From contig NZ_JAVAMB010000029.1 in NCBI RefSeq assembly GCF_030730925.1, positions 1-44,870 on the forward strand: a stretch of DNA of 44,870 bases, in the 5' to 3' direction. A program made the position numbers and the translations under genes. The stretch is from Flavobacterium sp. DG2-3 (GTDB lineage: Bacteria; Bacteroidota; Bacteroidia; Flavobacteriales; Flavobacteriaceae). Positions 32,726 through 41,699 of this stretch are shown piece by piece (the first letter of the stretch is position 1; each line of letters starts with the position of its first letter). The notes beneath the pieces were generated by a model. The model did no database searches. It worked only from the letters and a program-made list of their open reading frames with translations, and was not told the DNA's origin.

Positions 32726-34135
32726 ATGAAAAGTATATATAAAATCGGAATGGTTTTACTTACGGGCGTGATTATGACATCGTGCGTAGTAGGGAAAAAA
32801 TATTCTCGTGAAGATTTAAATGCTCCAGAAAAATACCGCGAAGAAGTCGCGGTTACTGGAGACACGGTTTTGCTTCCGTGGAAAAACTATTACAAAGATC
32901 CTTTGCTGGTTGCTTTGATAGAAAAAGCTTTAGTCAAAAACAATGAAGTGATCATTGCCATGAAAAGCATGGAACAGCTCGATCTCAGCTATAAACAAGC
33001 CAAATTATCGTTATTACCCACACTAGATTTCGATGCTGGAGCGAGCCGTTCTTATCCGTCAAAAAATTCCCTAAACGGATCTCTGAGCCAGCAGTTTATT
33101 GGTAAAGATTATATGGATGATTACAGTGCCAATCTTCGACTTTCTTGGGAAGTGGATATTTGGGGAAAAGCAACCATGCAGAAAAGAGATGCTAAAGCAA
33201 CTTATTTTGCTCAAAAAGAGAATCTTTCAGCCTTAAAAACCCGAATTATTGTGCAAGTGGCGCAAGCCTATTACAATCTTTTAGGTTTAGATGAACAGCT
33301 GAAAATAGCTGAGAAAAACATCGAATTGAGCACGAATACTTTGAGTATGATGCAATTGCAATACAATTCGGGGTCAATTAGTTCTTTGGCTGTAAACCAG
33401 ACCGAAGCGCAGAAAAAAACGGCTGAATTGCTAGTGCCTTTAGCGAAAGCGAATATTGCGGTTCAAGAAAATGCTTTGCAGATTTTATGCGGAGAATATC
33501 CAGATAAGATTGAAAGAGCAGGAAATATTGATGCTGCAGAAGTTGCTGTTGTTTTCCCATCTGGAATTCCAGTTTCACTTTTAAGCCGAAGACCAGATGT
33601 AAAAGCAAGCGAATATGCGGTTATGTCAGCTGCTGCTAAAACGGGATTGGCAAAAGCAACCATGTATCCGACTTTAAGTTTGAGTCCGTCAATTGGGGTT
33701 AACTCTTTTGAATTTGATAATTGGTTCGATTTTCCAGGTTCTTTGACTAAAACTATTGCAGCCAATTTAGCGCAGCCGATTTTTAGAAAAAAAGCGTTGC
33801 GAACTGCTTATGAAGTTGCTGTTTTAGAACAGGAAAAAGCGGCTGTACAATTTAAACAGTCTTTTATAGTAGCAGTTGGAGAAGTAAACGATGCCATGTC
33901 TCGATTAAAATATGCTGACGAACGTATCATTTTAGCAAAAGATAAAGCAGCATCGTTAGACAAAGCCACTTCAGACGCTGGTTTGCTTTACAAAAGCGGA
34001 ATGGCCAATTATCTGGAAGTAATTGCGGCTCAGAACAGTTCGCTGCAAAACGAATTGGATCTGGTAACCATAAAACTCGAAAAACTGAATGCAGCAATTA
34101 ACCTGTACCGTGCTTTAGGAGGCGGAGTAGAGTAG
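32726..34135 (+). CDS. NodT-type outer-membrane efflux lipoprotein
   Basis: 469 residues. The lipobox VIMTSC and the following VGKKYSREDLNAP fit the NodT/OprM family of TolC-like channels. Two OEP repeats of long helices, separated by strand regions (YSANLRLSWEVDIWGK and KTIAANLAQPIFR), are visible. It completes the tripartite pump. It starts 2 bases after the permease stop, so co-translation is likely. No regulator gene is part of the operon. Confidence 0.93.
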   Translation: MKSIYKIGMVLLTGVIMTSCVVGKKYSREDLNAPEKYREEVAVTGDTVLLPWKNYYKDPLLVALIEKALVKNNEVIIAMKSMEQLDLSYKQAKLSLLPTLDFDAGASRSYPSKNSLNGSLSQQFIGKDYMDDYSANLRLSWEVDIWGKATMQKRDAKATYFAQKENLSALKTRIIVQVAQAYYNLLGLDEQLKIAEKNIELSTNTLSMMQLQYNSGSISSLAVNQTEAQKKTAELLVPLAKANIAVQENALQILCGEYPDKIERAGNIDAAEVAVVFPSGIPVSLLSRRPDVKASEYAVMSAAAKTGLAKATMYPTLSLSPSIGVNSFEFDNWFDFPGSLTKTIAANLAQPIFRKKALRTAYEVAVLEQEKAAVQFKQSFIVAVGEVNDAMSRLKYADERIILAKDKAASLDKATSDAGLLYKSGMANYLEVIAAQNSSLQNELDLVTIKLEKLNAAINLYRALGGGVE

Positions 34136-34218
34136 TTCTTTATTTTTTTTACAATTCACCGTTTCTGTAAGCAATTATGGAGATGGTGAATTTTCTTTTG
34201 AATTGAATTTACTGATTT

Positions 34219-35001
34219 ATGGACAAAATTATTTTTACCCGATCAGAACTTTATACCTTGGTTTGGAAATTTCCAATTCCGCAGATTGCCAAACATTACG
34301 AAGTTTCCAGTATGGGAATCAAAAATGCTTGCGAAAAAATGAATATTCCGCTTCCTAAAAGCCGACATTGGATTGCTCCAGCTTATAAAAGAAAAAGTAT
34401 TCCTAGACTTCCTTCAGATTTTAAAGGGAATCCTGAAACTGCCATTTTGAAAAAGACTTACGAAATGCAGCTTCGAGTTCCAGCTCAATCTACACCTTTA
34501 TTAGATTTGGCACAAAAAATAAAAAACGATACTAACGCGCCTTTAGTTGTTAGCGAAAAGCTTGAAAATCCGTGTGCAATTATTGCGGCAACACAGAAAT
34601 ATTGGGAAAGCAAAATTTCTAATGCAAATATGGAAGAAGACAAATTTCAGATTTTGGATTTAAATGTTTCTAAAGAAAACGTAGATCGTGCTTTGCGGTT
34701 TATGAATGTTTTTATTCAGCTAATTGAATATCGCGGACATGAATTCAAAAAAGATATTGACGGTTTGGAAACAGTTGTTTGTAAAAACGGAATCGAAATT
34801 AAAGTTGATTTGAGAGAAGCGCAGAAACGGCTAACTAAAAACGGTTTAAGAGAAACTACAGGCTATATTTTTACAGGCGATTTTATTTTTAGAATTTCAA
34901 GAGGTTCCAATAAAAAAGAATGGCGCGACGGCAAGATTACATTAGAAAATAATCTCGCCTTAATCATGGCGAAAATAGAATTAATGGCAGCAGAAGATTA
35001 A
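34219..35001 (+). CDS. unknown protein with N-terminal HTH-like domain
   Basis: 260 residues, cytoplasmic. The first about 60 residues (FTRSELYTLVWKFPIPQIAKHYEVSS through KSRHWIAPAYKRK) have a helix-turn-helix look; from memory, similar N-termini (elyeLvWs.p...LAk.ygiSd) occur in uncharacterised proteins of many bacteria and on mobile DNA. The remainder (about 120-255) is mixed alpha/beta without motifs I recognise. It starts 83 bases after the efflux operon with no clear terminator between. It might be a sequence-specific binding protein; function unknown. Confidence 0.75.
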   Translation: MDKIIFTRSELYTLVWKFPIPQIAKHYEVSSMGIKNACEKMNIPLPKSRHWIAPAYKRKSIPRLPSDFKGNPETAILKKTYEMQLRVPAQSTPLLDLAQKIKNDTNAPLVVSEKLENPCAIIAATQKYWESKISNANMEEDKFQILDLNVSKENVDRALRFMNVFIQLIEYRGHEFKKDIDGLETVVCKNGIEIKVDLREAQKRLTKNGLRETTGYIFTGDFIFRISRGSNKKEWRDGKITLENNLALIMAKIELMAAED

Positions 35002-35068
35002 TTCGTGAATGAAATTATTAATAGAAGCCGTAGTAGGAGAATCCACAAAAGGAGCACAAATTATAAAT

Positions 35069-35260
35069 TATAATTTGGGGTTCATTATAAAGAATCCGAA
35101 GGATTCAATGTCTATAGCGTATAATTTGAAGTTTGCTATAAAGAATCCGGAGGATTCAAATATTTATAGCACATAATTCTTGCCGCATATATGTGACCCC
35201 GAAGGGGTCATACCCACGCTCTAGAATGAAATTCTATAAACATTTGAATCCTTCGGATTC
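35069..35260. repeat. GAATCCGGAGGATTC palindromes with 51-bp tandem unit
   Basis: TATAATTTG...GAATCCG(A/G)AGGATTC...TATAGC repeats with a 51-base period (palindromes 35092-35106 and 35143-35157). TGACCCCGAAGGGGTCA follows at 35194-35210 and GAATCCTTCGGATTC at 35246-35260, directly beside the kinase stop codon. The last one may act as a terminator between convergent genes. Confidence 0.7.
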
Positions 35261-37669
35261 CTATCGAAAGTCTTTTTTAAAGGTCAACTGAAAACTTACG
35301 CCATTTTCGTTTGTAATAGACAAATCTCCTTCCAGCGTATTGCTTAAACCATTTATAAGCGTCATTCCGAACGACTCGCTATTTTGCAATGATTCAATAT
35401 CCTGTATTCCAATTCCATTATCAGAAATATGAAGCCTGTAAAAGTCTTCTGAAATCTCCGTTAACGTTAGACTAATTCTGCAGTTTTTGGTATCTTTAAA
35501 AGCGTATTTTATCGAATTGGTTATAACCTCATTAATAATTAATCCTATAGCAATTGCCTGAGAAATATCTAATTCTATCGGGTCAATTTTAACTTCGAAA
35601 TGAATATATTCTGCATTAAAAGACTCTTTTAAATATTCAACCAATTCATTGCAGTATTCCGGCATATCGATCATCGAAACATTGTCTTCACGATACAACC
35701 TCTGATGAATCAATGACATCGCATAAATTCTATTCTGGCTGTTTTTTATAGTCGAAATAGCCAAATCATCTTTTAAATAAGACGACTGTGAATTAAGCAG
35801 ACTAATTACAGTTTGAAGATTGTTTTTTACGCGATGATGAATTTCTTTCAAAAGCCATTCTTTTTCTTCTACCAAGCGTTCCAATTTAATATTCTTCAGC
35901 TTGATTTCCTTTTCTTTTACTTGCAAACGGCTCGTATTGCGCTGTTTTATTTTAGCTCTATTGTATAATAAAATAATGATAATCAGCAGTAAAAATAAAC
36001 TGCTGACAGAAATCGTATTAAGAAGTCTAGACGATTGCAACTGACTTTTCTGAAGATTCGTCTGCTGTTTTAAAGATTTAATGTTTTGTATTTTGGCCGA
36101 CGTTTCAAACTTAAATTTTAAATTTTCATAATCCCGATGCTTGGCAATATCATCAATCGAATCTTGAATTCGGTTGTAATTTTTCATGTGATCGATCGCG
36201 GAAAGATAATTTCCGTTGATCGAATCGATTTTAAATAAAGAAAGCTCCAATAGCTGCGGATTAAATCCTTCTGTTTTTGGTGTCGTAATAGAGAGAATTC
36301 GATCTGTAATCTCTTTTGCTTTCTGTGGCTTATTGATTTTAAGGTAAAATAAAGCCATGATCGAAGAACAAGTTGCTACATCTTTGACAGCTTCTTTGTT
36401 TTTCAATTTCTTGGCATAAAAATCGAGTTTTTCATAACTAGCTTCAGCTTCTTTCAGTCTTCCTAATTCTTCATAACAACGCCCTTTAAGCTGGTATAAA
36501 ATCATGTTGTCAAGGTCATTTTTCGGCGGATATTTTTTGGAATTTGTTTCTAGATATTTTAAAGCTTCGCCATATTTCGAATTGTCCATAAACGATCGTA
36601 AAGCTCCAAAAAAGCTTTTGTACCATGTTCCCGCGTTCAATTCGCGCTGATTGTACTCAATTCCTTTCTGATAAAATTTAAGAGCATCTTCATAGTAGCC
36701 CGTGCTAGTGTAAATGTTGCCCAAACGTATATAAAAACTGTCTGCAAAAGCGTAGTCTTTTGTTTTTTCCATTGAGCTAACGCTTTTCAAAGCATAATAC
36801 AAGGAATTTCGTAAATTGTTATTCAACAATTCGATATACGAAATAGTAGTCTCCGTATATTGCGTATGTAGAAAACCTATTTTTTTCTGAAGATTAAGAC
36901 TTGTAAAAAGTTCTTGTTTGGCCAATTCCATTTTTCCAGTCCAAAAATGCACTGGAATTATTTTCATTAAGGTTTCAATTTCCTTTTCTTTATTTCCAAT
37001 ATTTTTATAAATCTCTCGAGCTTCGGCTAAAACAACTGCTTTTTCAGGATTATCATCTGGTATGTAAGTGCCTTGATTATCAATAGCTTCGGCTAATGAT
37101 TTATCATTTTTCGTTTTTCTTGCTACGTTGACCAGATGCGTAAAAATCTTGTTGCTTAGTTGTGTGTTTCCTGCTTGATAATAGTATTTGGCAAGAAGAA
37201 ATTGAGATTGGAAAATCCATTTTTGAATATGGGTTTTTTCAGCCAGTTTTTGCGCCTTATGAATATACAAAAGCGCATTTTTCAAATCATTTTTTTTAGC
37301 GCCAGTTTTAAAAAGATAAAAACTCCCAATCTGCAATGCCAGCTTGATCTGGTTAATGCTACTAAGTCTTGGCAGAAGCATTTCTGCACCGCGAACATAA
37401 TTGTTGGTGATTAAATTATTTCCAGGAAAATCAGATCCGTCATTAAAACCTTCATCATTGGCAAGCGTGTAGGGCAAATTATGCGATTTGCAAGCCAAAA
37501 TCATAGCGCTGTCAATATCTATAGAACCTTGATTAACGTTACGGAGATAAATCGCAACATTATGAAGCATCAATCTATCTTTCTGAAGCTTAAGTTTATC
37601 GGTTTTGTTTTGGCAAAAAGAGGGTGTGGTAAAGAAAGTTAGTAAAAGTAAGAAAATTACTTTTTTCAT
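35261..37669 (-). CDS. TPR-containing HisKA_2 sensor histidine kinase
   Basis: 802 residues. Signal peptide (about 1-20, ending SFCQ) and about 500 residues of helical repeats with TPR character in the periplasm. One membrane helix (about 553-575) follows, then a coiled linker and the HisKA_2 motif KEIHHRVKNNLQTV with H611/H612 the acceptor region. ATPase: N-box IINEVITNSIKYAF, G1 ISDNGIGI, G2 SFGMTLI. This type is common in Flavobacteriia and usually signals to a separate regulator; no response-regulator gene adjoins it, so it is an orphan. A weak -7 match, TACGTTTC, lies about 20 bases upstream of the start. Confidence 0.9.
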   Translation of the reverse strand: MKKVIFLLLLTFFTTPSFCQNKTDKLKLQKDRLMLHNVAIYLRNVNQGSIDIDSAMILACKSHNLPYTLANDEGFNDGSDFPGNNLITNNYVRGAEMLLPRLSSINQIKLALQIGSFYLFKTGAKKNDLKNALLYIHKAQKLAEKTHIQKWIFQSQFLLAKYYYQAGNTQLSNKIFTHLVNVARKTKNDKSLAEAIDNQGTYIPDDNPEKAVVLAEAREIYKNIGNKEKEIETLMKIIPVHFWTGKMELAKQELFTSLNLQKKIGFLHTQYTETTISYIELLNNNLRNSLYYALKSVSSMEKTKDYAFADSFYIRLGNIYTSTGYYEDALKFYQKGIEYNQRELNAGTWYKSFFGALRSFMDNSKYGEALKYLETNSKKYPPKNDLDNMILYQLKGRCYEELGRLKEAEASYEKLDFYAKKLKNKEAVKDVATCSSIMALFYLKINKPQKAKEITDRILSITTPKTEGFNPQLLELSLFKIDSINGNYLSAIDHMKNYNRIQDSIDDIAKHRDYENLKFKFETSAKIQNIKSLKQQTNLQKSQLQSSRLLNTISVSSLFLLLIIIILLYNRAKIKQRNTSRLQVKEKEIKLKNIKLERLVEEKEWLLKEIHHRVKNNLQTVISLLNSQSSYLKDDLAISTIKNSQNRIYAMSLIHQRLYREDNVSMIDMPEYCNELVEYLKESFNAEYIHFEVKIDPIELDISQAIAIGLIINEVITNSIKYAFKDTKNCRISLTLTEISEDFYRLHISDNGIGIQDIESLQNSESFGMTLINGLSNTLEGDLSITNENGVSFQLTFKKDFR

Positions 37670-37779
37670 GTTTAGGAGTGTTTGGAAACGTAAAACTAAG
37701 CGTTTTAAAAGTGTTTAGAAAACATTTTTAGCCATATTTTTTGCTTGAAAAAAGAATTTATGTGTTGAAACAATATCAA

Positions 37780-37813
37780 AAAAAGCTATCTAAAATCTAG
37801 ACAGCTTTTTTAA
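37780..37813. terminator. bidirectional hairpin terminator
   Basis: AAAAAGCT-a-TCTA pairs with TAGA-c-AGCTTTTT, with A and T runs on either side. It is placed about 40 bases past the stop of the SRPBCC gene on the minus strand. Confidence 0.7.
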
Positions 37814-37849
37814 AATGTGATGTATTCGCGATAAGTGAATTTCAGTTTT

Positions 37850-38308
37850 TTATTGCTCTGAAATTTCTTTTAATTTGTCCATAGCTTTTGGATACGTACT
37901 GTTGAAATAATCCAAATATTCCTCAATAGTATCCATTTCGACAGTTACGGTTGTGATACCGTTATTTTCCTCAAAAGTATAATTTTCATGTCCGCCGGCC
38001 CATTTTTCAACTTGTTCGCCTGTGGTTACCTCGGTATCTCCATCCAAAAAACCGTAATGGCGAATGGAAACAAAATCAGCAGGTTTATTTTCCTCAATTT
38101 CCGAAACCATTCCGGCTTTTTTACCGTTTTCATCTGTTCCAACAAAACGGATTTTACTTCCTTTTTCCCAACTGCCTTCAAAAGTAGAAGTAGGATTAAA
38201 AGTTTTGACCCAATATTCATAAGTGGCTTTGTCCTTTAAGCCGAGCATCGTTTCGTATACCTTTTGAGCAGATGCATTTATTTCTTTTTTAAATTGTAAT
38301 TTTTGCAT
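37850..38308 (-). CDS. SRPBCC/AHSA1-like ligand-binding protein
   Basis: 152 residues. The START-like (Bet v1) opening FKKEINASAQKVYETMLGL and the closing helix (SNYPKAMDKLKEI type) are recognisable, with a curved sheet between. Members bind hydrophobic ligands or act as Hsp90-activator-like proteins; the ligand is unknown. It has its own terminator and a -7-like TACCTTTA (minus strand 38340-38333) about 25 bases upstream, so it is monocistronic. Confidence 0.85.
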   Translation of the reverse strand: MQKLQFKKEINASAQKVYETMLGLKDKATYEYWVKTFNPTSTFEGSWEKGSKIRFVGTDENGKKAGMVSEIEENKPADFVSIRHYGFLDGDTEVTTGEQVEKWAGGHENYTFEENNGITTVTVEMDTIEEYLDYFNSTYPKAMDKLKEISEQ

Positions 38309-38397
38309 GGCTTCTTTGTTTTTTTATAATCTTAAAGGTATGTATTATTTTGATTATAATGCCGAAACATTTTGATAATGATGTTGATAGGGTGTTG

Positions 38398-38538
38398 ATA
38401 GCGCGGATTTGCAATCCGTGCCCGCAACAGTAAGACACAATACAAATTATCAAATACAAACTCATTACTAAATATTTAGTTTTTGTATTTACAGGAAATA
38501 GACAATCTTTACGGGAACGGATTGCAAATCCTCGCTAT
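38398..38538. repeat. MITE-like element with 27-bp imperfect inverted termini
   Basis: Arms 38398-38424 (ATAGCGCGGATTTGCAATCC...) and 38512-38538 are inverted with a few mismatches, giving a roughly 140-bp unit. The right arm covers the stop codon of the PD-(D/E)XK gene (38535-38537). From memory, GGATTTGCAATCC motifs are common REP-like sequences in Bacteroidota. Confidence 0.7.
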
Positions 38539-40040
38539 TGGGTTTTGTCTGTTGCTAATTTTAAAGGCTCCAAAAATGTGCTTTCGAATTCATCGCCAAA
38601 CACTATATCAAATTTAAAATTTTGAGTTAATTCCACGAGTTCATTTTTAGTTCGTTTATCAAAGTAATAAGTCAATCCAAAATGGTTTATCAATTGTATG
38701 TGATTTTCAAAATCATCAGTTGAAATGATTTGGTAAGGAAATTTGTCTAATAATGTCTTGTCGATATTTTCAAGATCAAATATTTCTAAAACGAAATTAT
38801 TTAGCATTTGCATTATCCTAGGATTGATATTTATAAACCAATTTTCTAAAGTTAGAACTATTGGGATGAATCTTTGAGTAGCTTCGTAGGATATGTGTGG
38901 ATATAGACCATTTTTGAAGTCAATGTATGTTTTGTAAACTTGGACAACAAATTTGGCCATATGTCTGATATCATTTACAAGACTAACTTGAATATCAGCT
39001 TCCGTTTTGGAAGCCATTGTCATCCTTTTAGACTTACATTCAAAGAAAACAATCGTATTGTTGTCTGCTAGAATCCAATCTGTTGTTTTTTTTCCTTTTC
39101 CATATTGTGCTTCTGGTAAAATGTAAATATCAGTTCGTGTTACTGCTTTTGACAAAACTTCACCAATGTATTTCTCAAAAGCGTTGCCGAATGCATTTTG
39201 AAAATTCTTTTCATTTACTATTGAATAGTATAAACCCGATGTGAATTGCCAAAAAATCAAAAGAGGTATAGGACACAAAAATGTTTCTTCAAATATTAAA
39301 ATTGGTTTTGCACGCAAAGGGTTGTATGTGTATAATAAATTTTCATTTATTTTTTGATTTTCAAGTAGTTGTTTTTGTGCTTCTTCGTAAGACATTGAGA
39401 AGTGATTAAAAAACTTTTGGATCATCTCAGTAGAGATCACATCGACATGCGATAAATATGGATATTTTGTTCTGAAATTCTTTCCTGTAACAACAAATAA
39501 TGCAAATCCTATTAGGAAAATTTGGAATACGGTCAAATCAAATTTTTCTTCAACTAACTTTTTGACTTTTATATCTGAGTATATTTTAAAATATCGAAAA
39601 ATGATATTGTTATTATGTCCAAGTTGCCAAAGAAATTGGTTATGGGCCATTCTATTAAATTCGAATAGAAAATCTTCAGTTTTTTCTGAGACTGTCATTT
39701 TAGAAATTTCTTCTTTTAATTTGAATCTTAGGTAGTTCACGACTTTAGCAAGTTCACTTTTTTGCCTTAAGGATGTTTTTGTATTTAAATTAGACCCATG
39801 TATAATTACTTCTTTTATCAAAAACTCAATTTCTTGCTCGGGCATTCCAAAATGTCTACGACTATTTATATCGGCATTAAATTGATATCCAGCTGGAATA
39901 TCAATATTTTCAGGTAATGGATTTCCGAATGAAAAATTTCTAGAAAATGCCCAGAATACATACAGGGAATCGAAAGTATTCACTCGCCTCAATTTATTTC
40001 TAAATGGAGTATATAAATCGTATATTCTAAAGTTTTTCAT
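38535..40040 (-). CDS. unknown protein with PD-(D/E)XK nuclease-like motif
   Basis: 501 residues. About 280-350 resembles a restriction-endonuclease fold: FGNAFEKYIGEVL (Glu289 as helix acid), then D321 in TTDWILADN and E334-x-K336 in IVFFECKSK, the spacing of PD-(D/E)XK enzymes. The N-terminal 240 residues are helical and unassigned. A short hydrophobic run at 171-185 could be buried rather than a membrane helix. It is AT-rich like the 2-8 kb island and isolated, with no partner gene. A standalone defence nuclease is plausible but unproven. Confidence 0.78.
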   Translation of the reverse strand: MKNFRIYDLYTPFRNKLRRVNTFDSLYVFWAFSRNFSFGNPLPENIDIPAGYQFNADINSRRHFGMPEQEIEFLIKEVIIHGSNLNTKTSLRQKSELAKVVNYLRFKLKEEISKMTVSEKTEDFLFEFNRMAHNQFLWQLGHNNNIIFRYFKIYSDIKVKKLVEEKFDLTVFQIFLIGFALFVVTGKNFRTKYPYLSHVDVISTEMIQKFFNHFSMSYEEAQKQLLENQKINENLLYTYNPLRAKPILIFEETFLCPIPLLIFWQFTSGLYYSIVNEKNFQNAFGNAFEKYIGEVLSKAVTRTDIYILPEAQYGKGKKTTDWILADNNTIVFFECKSKRMTMASKTEADIQVSLVNDIRHMAKFVVQVYKTYIDFKNGLYPHISYEATQRFIPIVLTLENWFININPRIMQMLNNFVLEIFDLENIDKTLLDKFPYQIISTDDFENHIQLINHFGLTYYFDKRTKNELVELTQNFKFDIVFGDEFESTFLEPLKLATDKTQ

Positions 40041-40182
40041 TTTTAGAAATGTTTTTTCTCAATCGATTTGTTAAGAGATGGTAACTTGTATACATGCATA
40101 GCTGACGATATCAAATTTATTATACCCAAATGTAAAATATTTTCCTATAAAAAATCAAAACCTTTTTAATTCTCCAAACAAA

Positions 40183-40212
40183 AAAAGCCGCCCCATTCAG
40201 GACAGCTTTTTC
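40183..40212 (-). terminator. terminator of the ring-cleaving dioxygenase gene
   Basis: AAAAAGC-c-G-c-CC pairs with GG-a-C-a-GCTTTTT around ATTCA, about 45 bases past the stop of the minus-strand gene. Confidence 0.65.
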
Positions 40213-40257
40213 AAAAAATAGTTGTGTTGTTCGGGATAACCCCAGTTTAGTAAGCAA

Positions 40258-41196
40258 TTAATTAATTTTAACCAAATGTTTTTCAATAGCTTCTCTTTGA
40301 GATTCGTATTGTGCTGGAAGTTTTAAGTTTAGACCTAATTCTTCTAAGCTTTCGTCTACAGTAAATCCAGGATTATCGGTTGCAATTTCGAATAAAACTC
40401 CTCCTGGTTCTCTGAAATATAGAGAGTGGAAATATTGTCTGTCAATTTGTGGAGTAATCTGTAATCCGTATTCTTCAATTTTTTCTCTGAATTTCATTAA
40501 AACTTCATCATTCGGTACACGGAAAGCCACGTGGTGAACAGTTCCGTTAGCGTTTAAACCGCGCTTTTCTTCAGGTAATTCTACCAAGTCAACAATTGCA
40601 GCATTTTCTACAGCATCTGTTGCATAACGGTAACGGTTTACATCCTGATCGATCAATTTATAACCAAATATTTCAGTTAAGATTGCAGCCGTTGGTTTGA
40701 TGTCGTTTAAAGTCAAAGTAATGTTGTGGAAACCTTTTGTAGCCACATCTGCTTTTACCTCGTCAGTTTCCCAAGCTTTTCTGTTATCGTCTGTTTTAGA
40801 TTCGATTAACTCCAATTTCAATCCGTCTGGGTCTAAGAAAGTCAAATATTTTTCACCAAACTTTTCAGCTGGTTTATTGTAAATTACATTATACTGTTCA
40901 AAACGTTTTTGCCAGAAATCTAAGCTTCCTTTTGGAACAGAATATCCAATTTCTGTTGCCATTCCAGAACCTTTTCTTCCTTGTTGGATTCCTGCTCCCC
41001 AAGGGAAAAAAGTTAAGATTGTTCCTGCGCTTCCTACTTCGTCACCAAAGTAAAAATGGTAAGTTCCTGGATCGTCAAAGTTTACTGTTTTTTTGATAAA
41101 TCTTAATCCTAAAACTTTTGAATAAAAGTCAAAATTGCGTTTAGCGTCACCTGCGATTGCAGTAATATGGTGTAAGCCTAAAATTTTATTTTCCAT
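40258..41196 (-). CDS. MhqO-like ring-cleaving extradiol dioxygenase
   Basis: 312 residues with two VOC (glyoxalase-fold) modules. Probable metal ligands are His in GLHHITA (9/10), His in TVHHVAFRV (about 220) and Glu in GVLFEIATD. The pattern matches the MhqO/LinE-type branch, which cleaves hydroquinones or catechols and is used in Bacillus to detoxify quinones. No signal peptide. The -7 box TAAATTTG (minus strand, 41242-41235) is 38 bases from the start. An MhqD-like hydrolase lies 2.7 kb away, supporting a quinone-stress role. Confidence 0.88.
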   Translation of the reverse strand: MENKILGLHHITAIAGDAKRNFDFYSKVLGLRFIKKTVNFDDPGTYHFYFGDEVGSAGTILTFFPWGAGIQQGRKGSGMATEIGYSVPKGSLDFWQKRFEQYNVIYNKPAEKFGEKYLTFLDPDGLKLELIESKTDDNRKAWETDEVKADVATKGFHNITLTLNDIKPTAAILTEIFGYKLIDQDVNRYRYATDAVENAAIVDLVELPEEKRGLNANGTVHHVAFRVPNDEVLMKFREKIEEYGLQITPQIDRQYFHSLYFREPGGVLFEIATDNPGFTVDESLEELGLNLKLPAQYESQREAIEKHLVKIN

Positions 41197-41234
41197 GGTA
41201 TTTGTTATATTAAATTGTTATTGATTTTCTTTTA

Positions 41235-41242
41235 CAAATTTA
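41235..41242 (-). promoter_or_regulatory. -7 promoter box of the dioxygenase gene
   Basis: TAAATTTG on the minus strand is a full match to TAnnTTTG, 38 bases before the start codon at 41196. No clear -33 TTTG was found at the usual distance. Confidence 0.5.
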
Positions 41243-41455
41243 CGGCGGTTATGCATGTTGATCGATTAACCTAGATTAAGAAATGAAAAGGCATTCTTTT
41301 TTGAAATGGCATATGCTAACCAAATAACATTCCGATTTTTAAAAGGCTTTGAAATACAAGACGTTTAAATCAATAACAAGTTTTAATAGATACGATATAT
41401 CGTAATTTTATGAAATTGAAAAGGCATATTTAGAAAATGTTAGTTGCAGAGATGA

Positions 41456-41596
41456 TTTTAACACATAGAAACATAGTTATTGTAAATGTAAAAAGGCGTT
41501 TCACTTATTTAAATGCACATAGCAAACTATGTGTGAGAAATGAATTTCTATTTTGCCTCCTCTGATAGACAAAAAAATCTATGTTTCTATGTGTTA
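41456..41596. repeat. ACACATAG inverted-repeat element, copy 3
   Basis: TTTTAACACATAGAAACATAG at the left and CTATGTTTCTATGTGTTA at 41579-41596. The core AAAGGCGTTTCACTT...AAATGCACATAG is shared with the other copies and there is no nested palindrome. It occupies part of the gap 41197-41699, which otherwise shows no gene. Confidence 0.85.
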
Positions 41597-41699
41597 TAAT
41601 TACATCTCGTTCAATTTAGCGCAATCGATTAGCTATTTACTAAAGGCTATTTCTTAAATTTACGCTCTCACCGCCAAAATACCACATTAAATACCGTTT

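Noticed and set aside
41320..41345. Possible sigma-54 promoter (TGG...GC) upstream of the dioxygenase gene
   Set aside because: The minus-strand TGGTTAGCATATGCCA gives GG-N9-GC, one base short of the required GG-N10-GC, and lacks the TTGC context; a normal TAnnTTTG box exists closer to the gene.
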